This document shows, piece by piece, positions 18,363-27,313 of a DNA stretch of 64,000 nucleotides. The DNA comes from Ruegeria sp. Ofav3-42 (GTDB lineage: Bacteria; Pseudomonadota; Alphaproteobacteria; Rhodobacterales; Rhodobacteraceae), in contig NZ_JAKRGB010000006.1 in the NCBI RefSeq assembly GCF_022347725.1, forward strand, positions 62,001 through 126,000, given 5' to 3'. The notes under the pieces are model-generated. The model was given only the letters and a program-made list of their open reading frames with translations, was not told the origin of the DNA and searched no databases. The translations under genes and the position numbers were made by a program. Each line of letters begins with the position of its first letter. Positions within the stretch are counted from its first letter, which is position 1.

Positions 18363-19295
18363 ATGCCCGTTAACGTCCTGTTTTCCGCGCGCCCTGAACA
18401 ATGGCCCGTGTACGAACCCCTGCTGTCTAAAGGTCTGTCCGAAGCAGGGCTGGATTTCCGTCTGGCAACCGAGTTCGAGCCGGATCAGGTCGATTATGTC
18501 GTTTACGCTCCGACCAGCGGTTTGCTGGATTTCTCACCCTACACGCGCCTGAAGGCAGTTCTGAGTCTCTGGGCCGGTGTCGAGAAGATTGCCGGAAACG
18601 AAACGCTGACTGTCCCATTGGCGCGGATGGTGGATCACGGGCTAATGCAGGGCATGACCGAATGGGTGGTCGGCCAGGTGTTGCGGTATCATCTGGGTAT
18701 GGATCAATACATCACGGTTCAGGATGGCGTCTGGACCCCCGACGCCCCGCCTTTGGCAACCGAGCGAAATGTTTGTGTACTGGGTCTGGGCGCGTTGGGA
18801 GAAGCAGCGGTGCGTGCCCTTGCTGCCCTCAACTTTCAGGTCACAGGTTGGAGCCGAACCGCAAAAGACATCCCCGGAGTGACCTGCCTGCACGGAGCGG
18901 ACGGCTTGCGTGCCGCTTTGTCCAACGCCGAGATCGTTGTTCTGCTGCTGCCAGATACTCCGGCGACCATAAACGCGCTGAATGCGAACACGCTTGCCTT
19001 GCTTCCCAGAGGGGCGCGGATCATCAACCCCGGACGCGGACCGCTAATCGACGACGATGCGCTGCTAGCAGCCTTGGATTCGGGCCAGATTGGCCATGCT
19101 ACGTTGGATGTGTTCCGCGTGGAACCGCTGCCACCGGAAGACCCGTATTGGGCGCATCCCAACGTGACTGTCACGCCGCATATCGCGTCCGAAACTCGAC
19201 CGGTGACCGCCGCGCAGGTTATTTGTCAGAACATCATCCGAGGTGAGGAGGGCAAACCCTTCCTGCACCTCGTTGATCGAAATCTGGGCTACTGA
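18363..19295 (+). CDS. ghrA: Glyoxylate/hydroxypyruvate reductase A-like 2-hydroxyacid dehydrogenase
   Basis: 310 residues. The NAD(P) Rossmann motif is VLGLGALGEAAVRAL. The catalytic residues of the D-isomer 2-hydroxyacid dehydrogenases are visible as NPGRGPLID (Arg), DVFRVEPLPPEDPYW (Glu) and VTPHIAS (His). The short N-terminal domain and the PEDPYW segment are typical of the GhrA branch, which reduces glyoxylate and hydroxypyruvate. ATG 18363 follows AAAGG. It lies 15 bases after rodA and may be cotranscribed, though a role in cell shape is not implied. Confidence 0.88.
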   Translation: MPVNVLFSARPEQWPVYEPLLSKGLSEAGLDFRLATEFEPDQVDYVVYAPTSGLLDFSPYTRLKAVLSLWAGVEKIAGNETLTVPLARMVDHGLMQGMTEWVVGQVLRYHLGMDQYITVQDGVWTPDAPPLATERNVCVLGLGALGEAAVRALAALNFQVTGWSRTAKDIPGVTCLHGADGLRAALSNAEIVVLLLPDTPATINALNANTLALLPRGARIINPGRGPLIDDDALLAALDSGQIGHATLDVFRVEPLPPEDPYWAHPNVTVTPHIASETRPVTAAQVICQNIIRGEEGKPFLHLVDRNLGY

Positions 19296-19299
19296 CTAG

Positions 19300-21315
19300 C
19301 TAGGCCGCGATCAAACCACGGCCTTTCAACAGCGCCTCCACGCCCGGCAAACGGCCACGGAACGCCAGATAGAGATCTTCGGCCTCGCGCGAACCGCCGG
19401 TGGACAGGATATTCTCTTCCAGCGCTTTGGCGCGTTCGGGGTCGAATGCTCCGCCAGCCTCTTCGAAGGCGGCGAAGGCGTCGGCATCCATGACCTCAGA
19501 CCACATGTAGCTGTAATAGCCCGAACTGTACCCGTCGCCTGCAAACACATGAGCGAAATGCGGGGTGGCGTGACGCATACCGATGGCTTGGGGCATCCCG
19601 ATCTCGGCCAGAACCTCTGCTTGCTTTGTCATCGGATCGGCAGGCGCTGCACCCTCGTGGAACGCCAAATCGACCAGAGCCGAAGCCACATATTCCACCG
19701 TCTGGAACCCCTGATCGAAATTGGCGGCCTTCAGAACCTTCTCCAGCATCTCTTGCGGCATCGGCTCACTGGTCTCGGCATGCGTGGCGAATTCGGCCAG
19801 CACTTCGGGCACTTCAAGCCAATGCTCGTAAAGCTGGCTGGGCAGTTCCACAAAATCACGCGCAACGCTGGTGCCGGAAATGCTCTCATAGGTCACGTTG
19901 GACAACATCTGATGCAATGCGTGACCGAACTCGTGGAACAGGGTGCGCGCATCGTCATAGGACAGCAACGCCGGATCGCCCTTGGCGAAGTTGCAGACAT
20001 TGATCACAATGGGTGCCTGAACCTTGGGGAATTTCGCCTGAGACCGCATCGCGCTGCACCACGCACCCGACCGTTTCGAACCACGTGCGAAGTAGTCCCC
20101 GATGAACACCGCAATATGCTGCCCGTTGCGTGATACTTCCCAAGCACGGCAATCCGGATGATAAAGCGGCACATCCAGCGGCGCGAATTCCAATCCAAAC
20201 AGCCGGTTGGCGCAGGCAAATGACGCCTCGATCATGCGGTCCAGTTGCAGGTAGGGTTTCAGCGCAGCTTCATCCAGATCATGTTCGGCCTTGCGGCGCT
20301 TTTCGGCGTAGTAACGCCAATCCCAAGCCTCCAGCGGACCGTTGACGCCATCCTCCCGCATCATCGCGGTCAAGACTTCCGCATCCGTGTCAGCCCGTGT
20401 CTTTGCAGGCTCCCAGACCTGCATCAGCAGATCACGAACACGGTTCGGCGTTCGGGCCATTTCGGTTTCCAGCTTGTAGTCGGCGAAACTGGAATACCCT
20501 AATAGCTTCGCGCGTTCCTCACGCAGCTCGAGAATTTCAGCGGCGATCTCTCGGTTGTCCGCTTCCCCGCCATTGGCACCCCGCGCAGTCCAGGCCCGGT
20601 ACGCTGTCTCGCGCAGATCGCGGCGGGGCGAGAATTGCAGGAATGGCACGATCAGCGAACGGGACAAGGTCACCACAGGACCATCTACGCCCTTTTCTTC
20701 CCCGGCAGCACGAGCCGCACTCACTACGAAATCCGGTAGGCCCTCCAGATCATCTTCGGACAGGTCCATGAACCAATCGCGTTCATCAGCCAACAGGTTC
20801 TGGGTGAAGGATGTTCCCAGCGAGGCCAACCGCGCCTTGATCTCCTGCATGCGGGAATCCTCATCCCCCTCTAACGCGGCACCGGCGCGGACGAACCCTC
20901 GATGGGTCAGCATCAAAACACGCGCTTGTTCGTCGGTCAGGCTCAGTTCATCCTTACGCGCCCACAGATCCGCGACACGGCGGAACAGCGCCTTGTTTGA
21001 CGAAATCCCCGAGAAATGCGCCGACAGTCGGGGAGAGAACTCACGCTGCAATTCTTCACGCTTCGGGTTGCTGTCCGCCCCTGCGACCGTGAAGAAGACC
21101 GACAACACCTTGTCCATCTGCTCTCCGGCGGCCTCAAGCGCCTCGATCGTGTTGGCGAAACTGGGCGGCTCGGCGTTGTCTGCAATCGCGTCGATCTGGG
21201 CATTGTGGGCTTGCATCGCCTGCTGCAGCGCGGGCGAGAAATCATCGTCCGAAATCTCGGCAAACGGTGCGATTTCAAACGGAGTAGTCCAATCGGACAG
21301 GATCGGGTTGGTCAT
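19300..21315 (-). CDS. M3 family oligopeptidase (Dcp/OpdA-type)
   Basis: 671 residues, close to E. coli Dcp and OpdA. The zinc motif HEFGH is in TLFHEFGHALHQML, with the third ligand Glu about 25 residues on. There is no signal peptide, so it is probably a cytoplasmic metallopeptidase that degrades short peptides. It converges on the ghrA-like gene with 4 bases between stops, and it is divergent from the PLP enzyme at 21446 across 130 bases. Whether it is a dipeptidyl carboxypeptidase or oligopeptidase A cannot be decided by eye. Confidence 0.92.
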   Translation of the reverse strand: MTNPILSDWTTPFEIAPFAEISDDDFSPALQQAMQAHNAQIDAIADNAEPPSFANTIEALEAAGEQMDKVLSVFFTVAGADSNPKREELQREFSPRLSAHFSGISSNKALFRRVADLWARKDELSLTDEQARVLMLTHRGFVRAGAALEGDEDSRMQEIKARLASLGTSFTQNLLADERDWFMDLSEDDLEGLPDFVVSAARAAGEEKGVDGPVVTLSRSLIVPFLQFSPRRDLRETAYRAWTARGANGGEADNREIAAEILELREERAKLLGYSSFADYKLETEMARTPNRVRDLLMQVWEPAKTRADTDAEVLTAMMREDGVNGPLEAWDWRYYAEKRRKAEHDLDEAALKPYLQLDRMIEASFACANRLFGLEFAPLDVPLYHPDCRAWEVSRNGQHIAVFIGDYFARGSKRSGAWCSAMRSQAKFPKVQAPIVINVCNFAKGDPALLSYDDARTLFHEFGHALHQMLSNVTYESISGTSVARDFVELPSQLYEHWLEVPEVLAEFATHAETSEPMPQEMLEKVLKAANFDQGFQTVEYVASALVDLAFHEGAAPADPMTKQAEVLAEIGMPQAIGMRHATPHFAHVFAGDGYSSGYYSYMWSEVMDADAFAAFEEAGGAFDPERAKALEENILSTGGSREAEDLYLAFRGRLPGVEALLKGRGLIAA

Positions 21316-21445
21316 GCGGATCTCCTTTGCTGGTCAAGCTAGGGAGGGCGGGTGGAATGGTCCAGAGGTGGCGCCCTGATGCGTCCACTTTCTCTTGCGC
21401 AAACCGACTGCCGCGCGCAGGGTCGCGACGAGGAGGAAACAGGAC

Positions 21446-22657
21446 ATGAGCAAACCAAACCGAGCCGCAGGGATCATGACCACGGCAATCCACGCGGGCG
21501 ATCCGCCGGATGCCTCGACCAATGCATCTGCACCGCCGATCCATATGAGTTCAACCTACGTCACCGAGGATCTGGCGGGATTTTCGGCCCATGACCTGAC
21601 ACCAGACAGCCCCTATGTCTATTCTCGCTGGGCCAACCCAACCGTCGCAGGTCTGGAGGCGAAGATCGCCGCTTTGCAGGGCACGGAAGCCTGCCTTGCC
21701 ACTGCCTCTGGCATGGCGGCCGCATCAGCGATCTTTTTCACGTTTCTGTCCGCCGGGGATCATCTGGTCGTGTCGGACGTGTCCTATGCCGGCGTGGCCG
21801 AACTGGCGCGCGAAACTCTGCCACGGATGGGCATTGAAGTGTCGGCCGTGAACATGTCCGACATTGAGGCAGTTGCCGCCGCAGTCCGACCCAACACCCG
21901 ATTGATCCACACCGAGACCCCAGTCAATCCGATCAACCGCCTGACCGATTTGGCTGAGATCTCAAAACTGGCGCGGCAAGCAGGTGCGCTGCTCAGTTGC
22001 GATGCAACTTTTGCCTCGCCTTTGGGGATGGACACAGTCGGGCTGGGCGTCGACCTGACAATGCACTCAATCACCAAATATATCGGTGGCCACGGAGATG
22101 CCATTGGCGGTGCTGTGGCTGGGTCTGCCGAACTGGTGGCCAAAATGCGCGCCGAGGCCGCCATTCATCACGGCGGAATTCTGTCACCGTTCAATGCCTG
22201 GCTGATAGCGCGCGGCGCGTCGACCCTACCGCTGCGCATGAAAGCACACGAAGCCGGGGCTATGGCCGTCGCGGAATGGTTGGAGGCTGACCCACGCGTG
22301 TCCCGGGTCATTTACCCCGGTCTCGTTTCGCATCCGCAAGCCGAGCTGGCGCAACGACAAATGTCGAACATGTCCGGGATGGTCTCCTTTCAGGTCGGCA
22401 GCGCAGCGGACGGTGAGCGCATAGCCCAGCAAATGATTGAGCGACTGGAAGTCATCCACTACGCGGTGTCGCTGGGTCATCATCGCAGCCTGATCTTTTG
22501 GATGGGGACAGAAGGCCTGATGGAGACCTCGTTCAAACTGCAGGGCACGCAATTGGAAGATTATCGTCGCTATGCAGGGGATGGGATCTTCCGGTTGTCT
22601 GTCGGGCTTGAAGATGCCGAAGACTTGATTGCTGATCTGGATGGCGCGTTAGGGTAA
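21446..22657 (+). CDS. Cys/Met-metabolism PLP-dependent enzyme (gamma-lyase-like)
   Basis: 403 residues from ATG 21446, with AGGAGG upstream; the longer frame lacks a site. Fold type I PLP enzyme of the trans-sulfuration family: phosphate-binding YVYSRWANPT, the ring-stacking region around CLATASGMAA, and the PLP lysine in MHSITKYIGGHGDAIGG. The family includes cystathionine gamma-lyase, methionine gamma-lyase and O-acylhomoserine sulfhydrylase. I lean to a lyase but cannot exclude the others. About 86 bases of noncoding GC-rich sequence follow before the moeB stop, with nothing notable. Confidence 0.87.
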   Translation: MSKPNRAAGIMTTAIHAGDPPDASTNASAPPIHMSSTYVTEDLAGFSAHDLTPDSPYVYSRWANPTVAGLEAKIAALQGTEACLATASGMAAASAIFFTFLSAGDHLVVSDVSYAGVAELARETLPRMGIEVSAVNMSDIEAVAAAVRPNTRLIHTETPVNPINRLTDLAEISKLARQAGALLSCDATFASPLGMDTVGLGVDLTMHSITKYIGGHGDAIGGAVAGSAELVAKMRAEAAIHHGGILSPFNAWLIARGASTLPLRMKAHEAGAMAVAEWLEADPRVSRVIYPGLVSHPQAELAQRQMSNMSGMVSFQVGSAADGERIAQQMIERLEVIHYAVSLGHHRSLIFWMGTEGLMETSFKLQGTQLEDYRRYAGDGIFRLSVGLEDAEDLIADLDGALG

Positions 22658-22743
22658 GCGCTCCCGCCCCTGCAGCGCGCATCAAAGATGCGTCTTGGGA
22701 GGGTTGGGCCAAGCCGCGCGCAAAATGCGCGCGGCGGTTGCGC

Positions 22744-23793
22744 TTATCCCCCCACTGTCCCGCATATCGGGCAATCCGCGCGCCGTAACAGTGAGATTTT
22801 GCGACTCTCGCCATAAAGGGCGTCGTAGATCAACATCTCGCCCCGTAGGGGTTGACCTGCCCCCGTAATGACCTTGATCGCTTCAACGGCCATCATAGAA
22901 CCCACCACGCCAGGCAGAGGACCAACGACCCCCGCTTCGGCACAAGACGGGGCCAGACCGGGGGCCAGAGCTTCGGGGAAGATACACTGGTAACAGGGCG
23001 CGCCATTAGCAGGGTCAAAAACGCTGAGCTGACCTTCCCACTGCGACAGCGCGCCCGAGATCAGCGGTTTGCCCAGTGTAACTGCGGTGCGATTGGCCAA
23101 ATAGCGAGTATCGAAATTGTCGGTGCCGTCTAAGATTAGATCGAAATCGGCAAATAAGTCTGCCGCAATCTCATCTGTCAGCCGTCGGTGATACGGCAAG
23201 ACAACCACATTGGGATTCTGGGCCTCCATGGCTTGTTGGGCCGAAAACACCTTGGGCATGCCGATATCGGCGTCACGGTGGATCACTTGCCTTTGCAGGT
23301 TGGCGTTTTCTACTACATCGTCATCAATCACGCCGATTGTACCGACGCCCGCCGCCGCCAGATACTGTAGCGCAGGCGCGCCAAGCCCGCCGGCACCAAT
23401 CACCAAAACACGGGCCTGTTTCATCTTTTTCTGCCCCGGACCGCCCAACTCACGCAGGACGATATGACGGGCGTAGCGCTCCAGTTCGGTCTCAGAGAAC
23501 TTGTCGGACGGCATGGCGGGTTCCTCGGCTGGCGTTGGCGCGGCGCGGTTACGCAGCGCCTTGAGCACCCTGCCATAGATCAGAACCAGAACCGCGACGC
23601 CACCCAGGATCAGCCACAGGGCCGCAGACCCGCCGGTTGCCTCGCGCAGCGGGTGCCCATCCGGCAACGTCAGTTGAATAATCAACACGCCGACCAGCAA
23701 AACGCCGACCGAAACGGAACGAGCCGTCCGGGAAACTCCCGCCAGATATCCGATGCCCCACAGAGCGGCGGCGAGGATCAATACAAGAAACAT
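22744..23793 (-). CDS. moeB: MoeB/ThiF-type adenylyltransferase with N-terminal membrane domain
   Basis: 349 residues. Residues 1-80 contain three hydrophobic helices (for example FLVLILAAALWGIGYLAGV and LWLILGGVAVLVLIYG), unusual for a cytoplasmic E1-like enzyme. From about residue 100 the E1 fold follows: VIGAGGLGAPALQYLAAAG, the Arg-finger/nucleotide region DDDVVENANLQRQVIH, DGTDNFDTRYLAN, and zinc Cys pairs CYQC and CPIC. MoeB adenylates the C-terminal glycine of MoaD in molybdopterin synthesis; ThiF acts likewise on ThiS. ATG overlaps the dut stop, so it is the last gene of the rpoH-chaN-coaBC-dut-moeB run. Confidence 0.85.
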   Translation of the reverse strand: MFLVLILAAALWGIGYLAGVSRTARSVSVGVLLVGVLIIQLTLPDGHPLREATGGSAALWLILGGVAVLVLIYGRVLKALRNRAAPTPAEEPAMPSDKFSETELERYARHIVLRELGGPGQKKMKQARVLVIGAGGLGAPALQYLAAAGVGTIGVIDDDVVENANLQRQVIHRDADIGMPKVFSAQQAMEAQNPNVVVLPYHRRLTDEIAADLFADFDLILDGTDNFDTRYLANRTAVTLGKPLISGALSQWEGQLSVFDPANGAPCYQCIFPEALAPGLAPSCAEAGVVGPLPGVVGSMMAVEAIKVITGAGQPLRGEMLIYDALYGESRKISLLRRADCPICGTVGG

Positions 23794-24248
23794 CAGCCGC
23801 GTCCGGTCGAGCCGAAACCACCCGCACCGCGATCCGTGTCACTCAGCGCTTCAGCCGGTTCGAAAGTTGCCTGAACAACCGGCGCAACAACCAGCTGCGC
23901 GATGCGCTCACCATGGGCAATCTCGAACGCCTCCTGGCCCGTATTCAACAGGATCACACCCAACGGCCCACGATAGTCGCTGTCGATTGTGCCGGGTGTG
24001 TTGGGCAAGGTAATCCCGTGTTTCAGGGCCAGACCCGAGCGGGGGCGCACCTGCACCTCATACCCGTTGGGAATTTCGATTCTGAGGCCTGTTGGAACCA
24101 AAGCGCGTTGCCCCGGCTCCAAGACAATCGAATCCCCACCCGGCAGGTTCGCGCGGACGTCCGCACCGGCCGCTCCCGTGGACTCATAAGACGGCAAAGC
24201 CACGGCCGGATCGGCCCCATCTTCGCGGATCACACGAATTGCTACCAT
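23793..24248 (-). CDS. dut: Deoxyuridine 5'-triphosphate nucleotidohydrolase (dUTPase)
   Basis: 151 residues from ATG 24248 (a GTG one codon earlier is possible). All five trimeric dUTPase motifs are present: [42 protein letters not shown] and the C-terminal [12 protein letters not shown] that closes over the active site. It hydrolyses dUTP to dUMP, keeping uracil out of DNA and feeding dTMP synthesis. It is 15 bases downstream of coaBC and overlaps moeB. Confidence 0.97.
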   Translation of the reverse strand: MVAIRVIREDGADPAVALPSYESTGAAGADVRANLPGGDSIVLEPGQRALVPTGLRIEIPNGYEVQVRPRSGLALKHGITLPNTPGTIDSDYRGPLGVILLNTGQEAFEIAHGERIAQLVVAPVVQATFEPAEALSDTDRGAGGFGSTGRG

Positions 24249-24263
24249 CACTGTTCCTCTTGT

Positions 24264-25460
24264 TCAGCTTGTCAGAGCGTCGGCGATTTTCTGCGCCAGA
24301 CGTTTGGCAACGGTATCTTTACCCATCCGCGGCCAGTCTTCGGCCCCATCGTCCGAGATCAGGATGACTGCGTTTTCGGACCCGCCCATGATGCCCGTCG
24401 CCGGGCTGACGTCATTTGCCACGATCCAGTCACAACCCTTTCGGGCGCGTTTCGCGGTTGCATGCTCGATCACATTGTCGGTTTCGGCGGCAAAGCCAAC
24501 AACAAGCGATGGCCGTCCTTCCTCCAGCCTTGCCACCCGTTTGAGAATGTCCGGGTTCTCGGCAAACTCCAGCGTCGGAAGGCCATCGCGGCTTTTCTTC
24601 AGTTTCTTGTCCGAGGCGGTCGCCATGCGCCAGTCTGCGACTGCAGCGGCAAAGACACCGGCGTCGACGGGCAGAGCTGTATCCACTGCGTCAGACATCT
24701 GTTGCGCGGTTTCCACGCGGACCACCTGAACACCCTCGGGCGGGGGAACTTCGGCAGGCCCGGTAACAAAAACCACATCGGCGCCCAGCGCAGACAACGC
24801 CCTTGCCACTGCTGTGCCTTGTGCGCCGGATGACCGATTGGCGATGTACCGGACGGGGTCGATCGGTTCATGGGTCGGACCGGACGTGACCAAAATACGC
24901 TTGCCCTTCAGCGGCCCGTCGCCAAGCTGTGCCTCGACTGCGGCCACGATTTCAAGCGGTTCTGACATCCGACCGGGGCCGTACTCGCCACAGGCCATGT
25001 CACCTTCGTTTGGCCCAACAAAGCGGATGCCATCCGCTTGCAACTGCTTCAGATTGCGCTGTGTTGCGGGGTGATCCCACATACGAACATTCATGGCAGG
25101 TGCGCACATAACTGGTGTATCCGTCGCCATGAGCAGGGTCGAAGCCAGATCGTTGGCGAGCCCCCCGGCCATCTTGCCCATCATGTCCGCCGTCGCTGGG
25201 GCAACAACGATCAAGTCGGCCGAACGCGACAGCTGAATATGCCCCATCTCAGCTTCATCCGTCAGGTCGAACAGGTCGCGATAGACTTTTTCACCGGCCA
25301 ATGCCGAAACCGAAAGGGGTGTCACAAATTCCTCGGCCGCACGCGTCAGAACCGGCGTCACAGTCGCGCCGCGCTCTTTCAGCCGCCGGATCAGGTCCAG
25401 AGACTTGTAGGCCGCGATCCCTCCGCCGATGATCAAGAGAATGCGTTTCGATGCCAGCAT
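24264..25460 (-). CDS. coaBC: Bifunctional phosphopantothenoylcysteine decarboxylase / phosphopantothenate-cysteine ligase
   Basis: 398 residues from ATG 25460, supported by GAAGGG upstream. The N-terminal flavoprotein decarboxylase (CoaC) shows GGGIAAYKSLDLIRRL, the catalytic His in MGHIQLSRSADL, and the PAMNVRMW substrate loop. The C-terminal CoaB ligase shows GPTHEPIDPVRYIANRSSG and the later VGFAAET and KGCDWIVANDV. It performs two successive steps from 4'-phosphopantothenate in coenzyme A synthesis. Between the chaN stop and this start is a 62-base gap. Confidence 0.97.
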   Translation of the reverse strand: MLASKRILLIIGGGIAAYKSLDLIRRLKERGATVTPVLTRAAEEFVTPLSVSALAGEKVYRDLFDLTDEAEMGHIQLSRSADLIVVAPATADMMGKMAGGLANDLASTLLMATDTPVMCAPAMNVRMWDHPATQRNLKQLQADGIRFVGPNEGDMACGEYGPGRMSEPLEIVAAVEAQLGDGPLKGKRILVTSGPTHEPIDPVRYIANRSSGAQGTAVARALSALGADVVFVTGPAEVPPPEGVQVVRVETAQQMSDAVDTALPVDAGVFAAAVADWRMATASDKKLKKSRDGLPTLEFAENPDILKRVARLEEGRPSLVVGFAAETDNVIEHATAKRARKGCDWIVANDVSPATGIMGGSENAVILISDDGAEDWPRMGKDTVAKRLAQKIADALTS

Positions 25461-25522
25461 GTTTTGCCCTTCCCGTCCCGGTCGGCCTGACATTAGGCAA
25501 GGCCAACGGACAGTTCCAGCGG

Positions 25523-26338
25523 TTAATTCTGCGTCTCAAACGCCAGACACGGGTCTTCACGTTCCACGCCTGGGCTGTCAATCACGGCGTCGAACTCACC
25601 TTCAACGATCCCGTCTTCGGACTGGCCCAGCACAAAGACATTCAAACCTGGGCTCATACGGGACAGAAAGGTCGGGATGCCCCTGTCTTTTCTGGCATGG
25701 CCATTGCCTGTGATCACCGCAACAGGGCCGCCGGTTTCCTCCGTGGCACGCAATATCGCCCGTGTCAGCACTGCGTCCCGCAACCTTTGAATCGCGACCA
25801 GTTGCGGCAGGGCACTCTCTGGTAACGCATTACAATGCGCCGCCATCTGATCGGCCTCTCGCGCGGCCTGTTCCTCTTTCGGCAACGGAACCGTCAGACC
25901 ATACCGGGCCGCATCCGCGCCCAAGGCGGTGGCAGCGCCGCGTTCCATTGCCGCCCGAGCTGCTGCGCGCGGAACCATCGCTCCGTATACGGGCGCGTCC
26001 GAGGCCTGGAACACAGGGTAATACATGCTTAGCGGAGGCCACCCGGATTCGAGCCATTTGAGAATTCTGGAAAGTTCTTCCGGGTCCGAAATGGCTTTAT
26101 CCGAAAGTCGCTGAGCTCCCTCTTCGGTCACCATTTCCCACACCACGGCTGTCGGCCCGATCGCCTTCAGCGCTTCGGCCTGGATACCATGGTGCTGGGG
26201 GTTGTCGTGGATTTCGCCCAATATGACAACGTCCGCCGCAGTCATCGCGGCCAACACTTCGTCGGGAACCAAATCATCGGCACGGCCGGGGTTGGCCATA
26301 ACCACAAGTGTACAAAGCAGAATCGCAAGCTGTCTCAT
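25523..26338 (-). CDS. ChaN-like heme-binding/iron-regulated exported protein
   Basis: 271 residues. A short signal peptide (LAILLCTLVVMANPGRA) precedes the ChaN domain: VVILGEIHDNPQHHGIQAEAL with the conserved GExHDxxxxH signature, WEMVTEE, and PVAVITGNGHARKDRGIP near the C-terminus. Campylobacter ChaN is a heme-binding outer-membrane-associated lipoprotein. Here no lipobox Cys is seen, so a soluble periplasmic form is likely. It overlaps the rpoH stop by 4 bases (ATGA), coupling it to the stress sigma factor, and it carries no separate promoter that I can see. Confidence 0.82.
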   Translation of the reverse strand: MRQLAILLCTLVVMANPGRADDLVPDEVLAAMTAADVVILGEIHDNPQHHGIQAEALKAIGPTAVVWEMVTEEGAQRLSDKAISDPEELSRILKWLESGWPPLSMYYPVFQASDAPVYGAMVPRAAARAAMERGAATALGADAARYGLTVPLPKEEQAAREADQMAAHCNALPESALPQLVAIQRLRDAVLTRAILRATEETGGPVAVITGNGHARKDRGIPTFLSRMSPGLNVFVLGQSEDGIVEGEFDAVIDSPGVEREDPCLAFETQN

Positions 26339-27213
26339 GCGATGAAGTGTTGCACCTCACGCGATTGAGCTTCAAGGTTCTTCCGCATTTTCACAAAGGC
26401 CGCAGCCTCAAGCTGGCGCACCCGTTCCTTCGACAGGCCAAGTTCCTGTCCAAGGCTCTCCAATGTCCGGGCGGGTTCGCGCAGTTTGCGTTCGCGGACA
26501 ATAAATCGCTCCCGGTCGTTCAGCGCCTGTATTGCGGTCAGCAGCCATTCGCGCAATTGCTGGGTATCATGGCTGTTTTCGACAGTTTCGGCTGCCTGTT
26601 CGCGTTCATCCTCAAGGGCATCGATCCATTCGCGTCCATCCTCATCCGTCGACTGGACCGCGTTCAATGAGAAATCCGAGCCGGAGAGGCGACCCTCCAT
26701 CATTTCCACATCACGAAGTGGAACTCCGATTTCCGCTGCGATCATCTGATGAAGCTGATGACGGTCCAGTTCCATACCCTCTGTTGCGGCCTCACGCTCT
26801 AGCCGCGCCTGCACACGCCGCATGTTGAAGAACAGAGATTTCTGCGAAGAAGTCGATCCGGTCCGGACCATCGACCAGTTGCGCATCACATAGTCCTGAA
26901 TGCTCGCCTTGATCCACCAGACGGCATACGTAGAAAATCGCACGCCGCGATCAGGATCGAACTTGTCCGCCGCTTTCATCAAACCCAGGCCGGCCTCTTG
27001 AATGAGATCGTTCATTGGTGCGCCGTAACGCTTGAACTTGGCCGCCATCGAAATCGCCAACCGCATATAGGCTGTAATCAGTCGGTGCAGGGCTTGTTCG
27101 TCGCGGTCGTCCCGCCATGCATAAGCCAGTTGCAATTCGGTTTCCGCGTCCAACAGTTCGGCTTTCATTGCCTTCCGGGACATCGAAAAATCGTTTGCGT
27201 TGTCCAGTGCCAT
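26335..27213 (-). CDS. rpoH: RNA polymerase sigma factor RpoH (probably RpoHII type)
   Basis: 292 residues. Region 2 is seen in LITAYMRLAISMAAKFKRYG, NDLIQEAGLGLMKAADKFDP and VRFSTYAVWWIKASIQDYVM. The heat-shock-sigma-specific RpoH box follows as SQKSLFFNMRR. Region 4.2 carries the helix-turn-helix ARTLESLGQELGLSKERVRQLE. Rhodobacterales usually have two RpoH proteins, and the RpoE-like promoter just upstream plus the coupled ChaN gene suggest the singlet-oxygen-linked RpoHII. That subtype call is inference. It directs transcription of heat-shock and oxidative-damage genes. Confidence 0.93.
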   Translation of the reverse strand: MALDNANDFSMSRKAMKAELLDAETELQLAYAWRDDRDEQALHRLITAYMRLAISMAAKFKRYGAPMNDLIQEAGLGLMKAADKFDPDRGVRFSTYAVWWIKASIQDYVMRNWSMVRTGSTSSQKSLFFNMRRVQARLEREAATEGMELDRHQLHQMIAAEIGVPLRDVEMMEGRLSGSDFSLNAVQSTDEDGREWIDALEDEREQAAETVENSHDTQQLREWLLTAIQALNDRERFIVRERKLREPARTLESLGQELGLSKERVRQLEAAAFVKMRKNLEAQSREVQHFIA

Positions 27214-27266
27214 GGAAATCTCCCCTTTTCACAGGCGCGAGCCGGGCTTGCTTTGCCGACATATGG

Positions 27267-27296
27267 TCGATACGCAGAACAAAACCGGGTGGATCA
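27267..27296 (-). promoter_or_regulatory. RpoE (ECF sigma)-type promoter upstream of rpoH
   Basis: On the minus strand TGATCC (27296-27291), an 18-base spacer and TATCGA (27272-27267) lie about 55-85 bases before the rpoH ATG. This resembles the TGATCC ... TAAGA-type promoters used by the ChrR-controlled RpoE of Rhodobacter, so rpoH is probably induced by singlet oxygen. The -10 is not an exact match. Confidence 0.6.
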
Positions 27297-27313
27297 CTTG
27301 GAAGGTAATTATC

